Below, piece by piece: positions 59,201 through 64,000 of a stretch of 64,000 bases of DNA (the first letter of the stretch is position 1; each line of letters starts with the position of its first letter). Below the pieces are notes generated by a model that did not search any database, was not told the DNA's origin, and worked only from the letters and a program-made list of their open reading frames with translations. Origin of the DNA: Azorinus chamasolen (taxonomy: Eukaryota; Mollusca; Bivalvia; Cardiida; Solecurtidae); assembly GCA_963576725.1 (NCBI GenBank), contig OY755240.1, positions 56,544,633-56,608,632 on the forward strand. The letters are read 5' to 3'. The position numbers and the translations under genes were made by a program.

Positions 59201-60039
59201 AAAAGAAAAGTGTAATATGACAAACATTGCAGACACTGATGAGAGGACTCCTCTAGGAGCCCTCTCATCTGGGTCTACACTGTTTGCAAAGGACATTATA
59301 GTGACTGGTTTCCCATCCTGAAAGGGTTAACATCCTTCTGTTTCAACTCTCTGCAAACAATTTGAATCGAGATGAGCTGGGTTTCATTGGATATGACATA
59401 ACAAATAGTCTGTAGAGAAACTCAAACAGTCTGGAAGACTGTTTGAGTTTCTCTACAGACTATTTGTTATGTCATATCCAGAATTATTACTTACACATTG
59501 ATAATTTTTTCTATCATTTGTGGACTACTTAGAACTGACTAGTTCTGTAATATTCTGAAGGACAACTATCAATCCACAAATTTTCACTGCAACAGGGAGA
59601 TTTAATTCAGGGAATAGTGAAATATTAAACAGGGAAAGGGTTAAGTGAGCAATAAATTTTGCAGATGGAATTTACTATAAAGATTAATAGGGGAAGTGAC
59701 AGATAGAAGACAGAAATAAATACAGTAAACGTAGCCCTTTAGGAGTCATTTGATTAGGGCTTTTGCTGTTGGCTTATGAATTTATAATAGATCTGACTCT
59801 ACAGTTTCTACATATGCCAAAGTATGCATGTACATATGCCATTATAAAAATTCAGCTAATAAATATTCATGATATCATTACATGAATATTCAACAGGAAA
59901 AGGTTAAAGCCTTTACATTGTTTTTCATTTAGCAGAGCTCATTTATACTCTTTTTCAGGGTGACTGGAAGTTAAGTAACAAAGCTGACCTCAATGGTCTT
60001 GTGTCTGGCCATGCCTACACAATCACTGGGGTAGAAAAA
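53088..60039 (+). CDS. Calpain-type cysteine protease (CAPN5/TRA-3-like), first 6 exons, 3' end outside window
   Basis: Intracellular Ca2+-dependent papain-fold protease. Exons 53088-53297, 53753-53899, 54759-54899, 56098-56291, 58529-58697 and 59959-60039 join in frame (314 residues, GT-AG). Seen: N-terminus MGSGNSVSQ (Gly2, Ser6, myristoylation type); the [15 protein letters not shown] link; catalytic Cys about residue 148 in [56 protein letters not shown]; and catalytic His about residue 305 in [12 protein letters not shown]. The catalytic Asn (NPWG motif) and following domains are not in the remaining 4 kb, so the next intron is at least 3.96 kb. The [18 protein letters not shown] block is closest, from memory, to CAPN5, a calpain without a penta-EF-hand; assignment to that subgroup is tentative. 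Confidence 0.94.
53608..53680 (+). repeat. tRNA-like SINE head
   Basis: TAGCTCAGTTGGTAGAGCA (A box) and GAGTTCGATCCC (B box) with a paired anticodon stem CTCAC/GTGAG and anticodon position TGT. The T stem and acceptor stem do not pair, and loop position 33 is C instead of T, so this is a SINE head or tRNA relic and not a working tRNA gene. It sits 72 bp before calpain exon 2. Confidence 0.65.
53753..53899 (+). CDS. Calpain exon 2: start of protease core domain 1
   Basis: Acceptor ttttttatatttccag, donor gtactg; 49 codons. It encodes [20 protein letters not shown] then [20 protein letters not shown] and [15 protein letters not shown]....ALY and W.RP are standard calpain core landmarks. Confidence 0.93.
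53996..54090 (+). repeat. Family 1b head fragment
   Basis: TTAACCCTTTACTCCATAAA to CAGACAGCTCCTTTAAAA, cut inside the hairpin. 54091-54468 is unplaced. Confidence 0.65.
54469..54664 (+). mobile_element. Family 3d element
   Basis: CAATAGAACCTATTTTAAGC to AAGACAGGTTATGCTG; one hairpin arm deleted. Confidence 0.7.
54759..54899 (+). CDS. Calpain exon 3: catalytic cysteine
   Basis: Acceptor ttgatgttgcag, donor gtatgc; 47 codons. It encodes [20 protein letters not shown] followed by [20 protein letters not shown] and KEKFMKK. Cys in GDCWF is the nucleophile; the preceding Gln, which forms the oxyanion hole in papain-fold enzymes, is present (KQG). Confidence 0.96.
55086..56097. repeat. Family 1 and 3d fragments and family 1b copies
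   Basis: Family 1/3d chimera at 55086-55290; 1b at 55439-55676; 1b with a second partial hairpin at 55676-55967; a lone 1b tail at 55990-56070. Confidence 0.55.
56098..56291 (+). CDS. Calpain exon 4
   Basis: Acceptor tttttgtgtag, donor gtaagc; 64 codons plus two bases. It encodes [20 protein letters not shown], then [20 protein letters not shown] and [13 protein letters not shown]. GxxWVDVxVDDRLP and FW..L.EKAYAK are calpain signatures. Confidence 0.96.
56414..56647 (+). mobile_element. Family 1a element inside a family 4 remnant
   Basis: TTAACCCATTCCCTCATATA to GGGAAAGGGTTAA; flanked by family 4 pieces (TGACTACTCATTAGAATG and CTCTTTAGAATCGTCTCAT). Confidence 0.75.
56690..56890 (+). mobile_element. 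Family 4 element
   Basis: Core 56711-56812, TTTCTCCACCAAACCCTATG to GGGGTTTGGTGGAAAAAT. Confidence 0.75.
56960..57415 (-). repeat. Family 1a (56960-57192) and family 1b (57189-57415) sharing a TTAA
   Basis: TTAACCCTTTCCTTGTTCTA ... GTTTAACTCTTTCCCTATTG ... GAAAGGGTTAA. Confidence 0.75.
57416..58528. other. Calpain intron, mostly unplaced
   Basis: A family 7-like piece (GTCGTTGTCGCCATTGTCAT) at 57700-57790, a family 1 head at 58350-58375 and a C-rich tract near 58370-58390. No exon signal. Confidence 0.4.
58529..58697 (+). CDS. Calpain exon 5
   Basis: Acceptor tttgtgttacag, donor gtatca; one base completes Lys, then 56 codons. It encodes [20 protein letters not shown] and [20 protein letters not shown], ending ITCSRK. 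A family 2 element starts 24 bp after the donor. Confidence 0.95.
58722..58955 (-). mobile_element. Family 2 element just after calpain exon 5
   Basis: TTAACCCATTTCCCACATAC to GGAGATGGGTTAA, apex GCTCCATAGGAGC. Starts 24 bp after the donor. Confidence 0.8.
58952..59330. repeat. Family 1a (58952-59135) and family 1d (59138-59330)
   Basis: 1a in reverse with shortened hairpin; 1d GTAACCCTTTCAATGCTGAA to AAAGGGTTAA, hairpin GATGAGAGGACTCCTCTAGG. Confidence 0.7.
59389..59479. repeat. 91-bp palindrome, 44-bp perfect arms and 3-nt loop
   Basis: GGATATGACATAACAAATAG ... AACAGTCT-GGA-AGACTGTT ... to the exact complement at 59436-59479. It lies inside a worn family 8/1a context (59331-59643). Confidence 0.85.
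59720..59905 (+). repeat. Family 1b copy before calpain exon 6
   Basis: Worn hairpin, tail ATAAATATTCATGATATCAT, end GAAAAGGTTAA 53 bp before the exon. Confidence 0.65.
59959..60039 (+). CDS. Calpain exon 6: catalytic histidine
   Basis: Acceptor tactctttttcag, donor gtaagt; 27 codons, [20 protein letters not shown] and TITGVEK. His in GHAYT is the catalytic base. No further exon with the NPWG motif was found to 64000. Confidence 0.95.
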
Positions 60040-60076
60040 GTAAGTCGTAAATAGTTCATAATACAGTAAAACTTCT

Positions 60077-60471
60077 TTAACCCATTACTACATAGATACT
60101 CCGTTTTACTCTTTTGCAAACAGAGTAGCTCTTGTAGAAGCCATCAGGGTTTGCTCTGTTTGCTTACAGTGTTATATGGATATGATTCATGTTATCATTA
60201 TTTCTAAATGAATATTCATGGAATAATAAAGGATTACAGAAATATTAATGTTTATCTTTAACTCTATTCTTCATATAATGGCTTTTTCATTTCTTTGCAA
60301 ATAAAGTAGATCATTATTCGACGGCTCCTATAGGAGCCATCTGATCAGGGTCTGCTCTATTTGCTTATGACATAATGTGGGTATAATTCTACAGTATTTG
60401 TCAAAGCAAGCAAATCCCCTTGAAAATTTTACATAATTTCTTACATGAATGTTCAACAGGGAAAGAGTTAA
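60077..60471 (+). repeat. Two family 1b copies
   Basis: 60077-60236 with deleted hairpin; 60258-60471 with apex GGCTCCTATAGGAGCC and end GAAAGAGTTAA. Confidence 0.7.
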
Positions 60472-60483
60472 TTGATATAATAT

Positions 60484-60678
60484 CAGAGCTACAGATAAAG
60501 GTGCATACCCAAATACTAAAATCATCATTTCTCCACCAAACTCTTTACTGTCACCACTCTTTAGAAATGTTTCGAAGAGACAATTCTAAAGAGTGCTCAC
60601 AGTATAGGGTTTGGTAGAGAAATAAAGGAGCTTTTCTTGAAAATGATTAAATTTACGCACCTTATCTGAACCTCTGTG
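60484..60678 (+). mobile_element. Family 4 element
   Basis: AGCTACAGATAAAGGTGCAT lead, core 60526-60624. Confidence 0.75.
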
Positions 60679-60895
60679 ATATACAGTAAACTCATTCAAA
60701 ATGGAAGTTGGAACCCATCCCTTTTTAATTTGAGGAGCTCCAGCTTCATATGACGGGTTCTGTAAAAATACATGCTGAGGAAAACCTTTTACATTGGCTG
60801 ATACCGGTATATCAAACAGTGCTGATGCTGATGAAAGGGATCCCCTGTCCCGTGTATGGGATTGTTGGAGTTTATAGATTAAAACAAGTAGTAGT

Positions 60896-61183
60896 TTATC
60901 CCATTCCCTCATAGGCTATTTTTAGACTCAACCTCTTTGAATAAATCTACTGAAAGGAACACTTTCTGGAAAAAAGGAAATTTTTAGAATTGTGCAGTTT
61001 TGAAACTACTGTGATAAATAGAGCATTTGCTCCTATGGAGCAAATCGTGGGCTTGGTGCAAAACTATTCTAACTCCTTCACAAAGTGAAGGAGTTAGAAT
61101 AGTTTTGCACCAAGCCCTCGAAATGCTCTATTTCAAAATGTGAAAAAAGCATCAAAGGGTGTCAGTATGAGGGAATGGGTTAA
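60896..61183 (-). mobile_element. Family 2 element with nested family 5 hairpin
   Basis: TTATCCCATTCCCTCATAGG to GGGAATGGGTTAA; 75-bp insert at 61046-61120 with AAAT on both sides. Confidence 0.8.
61046..61120. mobile_element. Family 5, 75-bp hairpin
   Basis: CGTGGGCTTGGTGCAAAACT to the complement, one mismatch near the end. Same insertion point as the copy at 2386. Confidence 0.85.
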
Positions 61184-62639
61184 TACAGAATTAGAGTAAT
61201 ATAGACAGATGAGCTTTCAGCATGACTTGTTTTAGTCTGCTTGAAGTTGGTTTGACATTGATGCCATGATGACTGTTGAGTGTGTATGTAGGTGAAAGGA
61301 CAGAGTTCAATATGTTGTGGTACAAATTTTAACCCTGAATAGACCATGTGGTGAGTACAAGAAGCCTAACTTTGCCTGTGTTTTGCAATTTACCCCCAAT
61401 TACCATGTCTGTTTTTCGAAGACTTTGATTCACATCAACCTATTGCCATAGCTTTGGTTCTACCTGGATGCACGAAATAGTGCAATTTGTTTCATGCGCA
61501 GAACCTTTTGGGCCTTCCTCCACCTGTAATTAGCTTGACGTCATATGACGTCATATGACGTCATATGACTGAAATACTGTTAAAACGACATAAACCTTGA
61601 TAAAAACCAAACCGAACAATACCTTTGGGGTCATCATCTTTGTGGGCATTGTTATTGTTGTTGTAGTACAAACACTTTGACATTTTGTCACAGTTTTGAC
61701 ATAAGTGGGGCTATCTTTATTAAATTTCACTCATTTACAAGGGCTACAAACTATGACGGAGTTTTGGACCTTTAACCATTTACTTCCTATAAAGATGACC
61801 ATTTAAATAGGCTTATTATACAACCACAAGCATCTTTATACTGGCGATAATTATTTATGCCAATGCTCCCATGTTTGTCTTTCACCATCAGTCATGCATT
61901 AGGAGGATACGCAAGTACCTGCACACTAAAAGTAAGGACAAGAACACCCTGTCTCCTGATTGCAACCATGCAACCAAACATATTACCGTATGCAACCATT
62001 AGACTTAGCATGGTTACCTTTATTTTCATTGTGCAACCAAACGTGTCTACTGTATGCAACCATCATATTCAGCAACCAACATAAGGAGGGTACGCGGGTG
62101 CATGCACACTAAAAGTAAGGACAAGAACACCCAGCCTACTAATTGCATCCATGCAACCAAATGAATATATTATACTAAAGCAACCGTTAGGTTGACTTGC
62201 ATTGTGCGTCTTAGAGATGATTTGCATTTCCTCCATCTAGGAAGGAAGATTATGCAGTCATAAATTTTTGCTATCACCAATTTTCTGCACATCTCCTTAA
62301 GATGGTTTGTTATTGCTACTATGAAGGAAAGGCAAATTATTAGCATGAAACAAGTATCAAACTTTATTATAATGAATTACCTCTCTTCAGCAGGCCAAAG
62401 CTTGACTAGAATTTCCACCACAGAAAATATGAAATATTTTCACCCGATTCTAGTGACTATAGGTTGTCAAAGCTTGTATACCATATTACCTAACTCAGAC
62501 AAATGGACGCAATCAACATTGATCAACTGTGGGATATAAAAAAAAGCCCCTAGTTATAGTCTTCTTTCAGTCTGAAGGACAGCTCAGCCGACTGTACATT
62601 TACTCCCCGGTCATTGAGTCATTCGCCTACAATATTGAG
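61184..62639. other. Calpain intron: CRE array, family 7-like piece, 180-bp direct repeat
   Basis: CACACTAAAAGTAAGGACAA with flanking GATACGC/GGTACGC and CATGCAACCAAA occurs at about 61905-61980 and 62087-62165. TTGTGGGCATTGTTATTGTT at 61640 is family 7-like. No exon. Confidence 0.45.
61536..61563. promoter_or_regulatory. Three phased TGACGTCA (CRE) palindromes
   Basis: TGACGTCA occurs at 61536, 61546 and 61556 with AT spacers, an exact 10-bp period, in the intron after calpain exon 6. TGACGTCA is the consensus site for CREB/ATF bZIP proteins. It may be an enhancer or a simple decamer repeat. Confidence 0.45.
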
Positions 62640-62845
62640 CACTGCTAACATATGGCGCAATCATGCAGCCGCAGTACCGGCTAGTGATCCTTACAGGTAC
62701 CCATTTTAACCCCTGGGTGGAGAGGAGGTGTGGGTGGGAGACACTGAAAAGCATCTCTGAAATTTCCGGGAGAGACCGGGATTTGAACACGGGACCTCTG
62801 GATTGGTAGTCAAGCACGTTACCAGTAGACCACCACACACCACAG
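62640..62845 (-). repeat. tRNA-derived SINE, reverse strand
   Basis: Reading leftward, GGTGGTCTACTGGTAACGTG (A-box-like) and GGTCCCGTGTTCAAATCCC (B box) are followed by a body ending in ACCCAGGGGTTAAAATGGGT. The anticodon stem is poorly paired. The body piece GAAAAGCATCTCTGAAATT recurs at 63541, a second fragment. Confidence 0.6.
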
Positions 62846-63183
62846 AATATGGACTAATGATTGACCCTGGTGTACAAGACATCACATACTCCCTTGTGGC
62901 ACAGTTATATTATTTCCATCTAAGTGCAGGATAAGTAATTTTAGGTGGCCTCTTATTAGGATCAAGTACTGCATTGTGGATAGCAGTTGTTCCCAATGCA
63001 TACCAGACTTCCCCTTCCAGATATCTTGGTAATGAGTCTGTCCCAGGCTTTCTTGATTAGTTGAGATGTCATATGAATTATCCTTACTTCTGTGTTAAAG
63101 CATATTAAAATTATCCAGTTATATCCTAGTATATATCCAGTTACATGTATATACTTACTGTAAGAACTCCATCTGCCCATCTT

Positions 63184-63433
63184 TTAACCCTTTCCCTCAT
63201 ATAAACATGTTTTCACGCATTTGCAAACAGAGTAGACCCAGATCAGACGGCTCCTATTGGAGCCATCTGATCAGGGTATGCACTGTTTGTCAATAGAATT
63301 TGATAGATCTGTTTCATTACTTTTCAATATGGCTACAGTGTTACACCTTCCACATTTCATTATAACTATTTTGTCCATGAATATTCAATAGGTACTGAAA
63401 TTTGAAATAAACATAGAACAGGGAAAGGGTTAA
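63184..63433 (+). mobile_element. Family 1a element
   Basis: TTAACCCTTTCCCTCATATA to GGGAAAGGGTTAA, hairpin CAGACGGCTCCTATTGGAGC. Confidence 0.85.
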
Positions 63434-63641
63434 ATAGAATCTGTGGATGCCCCTTTTGCAGCTAGTTTGCACATGTAGTTGCCATACCTATTCTAAAGAA
63501 TGCATTTGGCAGACCAAGTGCTCTTATAGATTTTGCTACTGAAAAGCATCTCTGAAATTACTATCTTGATGATGAAAAATATATTTCTGACCCACTGCAT
63601 CAGTCCATTTATCTATTGATGTAACTAACTGTATGCAAGTT

Positions 63642-63965
63642 TTAGACTTCTAAAGCCACAGAGTCATTCATCAGAATCGGACCACCTGAATAGATATCAG
63701 TCAGTTCTATACTGCCATTTAATAGGAGGAACAGCTTTATGTATTCATTTCTCCAAATTTTGTCTGTAATTTGTTGTGGTACATGTACATGTAAAGTAAG
63801 GGCATCCCCGCCACACCTAACTGGGTCAATTTCCAACTGCCTTGTTTTCCTGGAATCTTGATAATTTATTTGCTTAAAAATAGAATCAAATGCAATAATA
63901 TTAGCATCACCAGTACCTGCACTCTGGCTCTCAGAGGATGGCCCACAAAGGGAAAGTGTTTCCAC
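63642..63965 (-). CDS. Unassigned ORF fragment, possible mobile-element protein
   Basis: An open frame of 107 codons reads leftward from an ATG to TAA, and the frame may continue beyond the window. Composition is protein-like, with a segment VHVPQQITDKIWRNEYIKLF. That is reminiscent of the 'HVP...KIW.GEYI.L..LL' stretch I associate with proteins of tyrosine-recombinase retroelements in marine invertebrates. The match is from memory and weak. It lies in the distal calpain intron on the opposite strand, which fits an inserted element. Confidence 0.35.
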   Translation of the reverse strand: METLSLCGPSSESQSAGTGDANIIAFDSIFKQINYQDSRKTRQLEIDPVRCGGDALTLHVHVPQQITDKIWRNEYIKLFLLLNGSIELTDIYSGGPILMNDSVALEV

Positions 63966-64000
63966 TGCATTTTCCTTCTCCTTTCTTTCATTCTCCCCCA

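Noticed and set aside
60586..60912. 108-codon reverse frame
   Set aside because: Its N-terminal-coding half is unique and its other half is a family 4 hairpin; no support as a gene.
61312..61350. Acceptor-like tag followed by GTGAAAGGACAG as the next calpain exon
   Set aside because: The frame reads VKGQSSICCG and soon stops; it lacks the expected RLVRLRNPWG-type sequence.
1..64000. CRISPR-like array of spaced repeats
   Set aside because: Copies are long hairpins at irregular spacing with transposon ends and target duplications, in an intron-containing genome.

Overview
This window is eukaryotic and almost certainly from a mollusc, most likely a bivalve. Coding sequence is split into short exons (81-225 bp) with GT-AG introns of 0.3-6.5 kb. 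The DNA is AT-rich and packed with short hairpin-bearing transposons. It also carries repeats of types I associate with clam and oyster genomes: ATGCCCCC.../AGCTCACC... elements with TCTG runs and 'GGTCAAGGTCA' blocks. The bivalve assignment is an inference from repeat style and gene structure; no species is claimed.

Two protein-coding genes, both on the + strand, are supported. (1) 4604-32924: eleven consecutive exons of an SLC6 (neurotransmitter:sodium symporter) transporter. They run from TM3 through the C-terminus and stop codon; the exons for the N-terminus and TM1-TM2 lie upstream of the window. All ten internal junctions keep frame. Three ion- or substrate-site residues that are nearly constant in the family are changed. 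(2) 53088-60039: the first six exons of a calpain cysteine protease resembling CAPN5/TRA-3, from a start codon with an N-myristoylation-type N-terminus through the catalytic Cys and His. The catalytic Asn and the C-terminal domains must lie beyond 64000. The 20 kb between the genes (32925-53087) contains no gene that I can support.

Nearly all the rest is repeats. I use these working names. Family 1: TTAA-flanked, about 190-290 bp, ends TTAACCCTTT.../...AAAGGGTTAA, central hairpin with GCAAACAG...CAGATCAGACGGCTCC; subtypes 1a (tail with TTCAGTAGGTACTGAAATTT), 1b (tail with TTCTACAGTTTCTGCCATGG and ATTCATGATGTCATTATTTC), 1c (GCTTGCTATTCGCGTCAATA start), 1d (gene-end hairpin TGCAGACC...CACTGTTTGC). 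Family 2: TTAA-flanked, about 230 bp, ends TTAACCCATTCCCTCAT, hairpin ATAAATAGAGCATTTGCTCC. Family 3: TA-flanked, about 140-345 bp, ends CAGTAAAACC, hairpin AATGCAGAAAGCTCC (subtypes 3a-3e by terminal sequence). Family 4: hairpin TTTCTCCACCAAACCC. Family 5: a 75-bp hairpin with 4-bp target duplications. Family 6: GGGTCCATGCTTATAA ends. Family 7: longer mollusc-type repeats with internal tandem blocks. Family 8: hairpins with CAAACAGTTTGGATCC. Families 1 and 2 behave like non-autonomous piggyBac-type elements (TTAA, ends CCC...GGG), and family 3 like Tc1/mariner-type (TA). This is inferred from ends and flanks; no transposase is present.

The most notable non-genic signal is that hairpins of families 1, 2 and 3, which have different stems, different termini and different target sites, converge on the same apex, GCTCC-NNNN-GGAGC (often GCTCCTATAGGAGC). 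Elements are chained so that neighbours share one TTAA. They are nested up to three deep, and often end within 20-45 bp of splice acceptors of the transporter. Coordinates of repeats are read by eye and are good to a few bases where the ends are intact, or about 20 bases where they are truncated.
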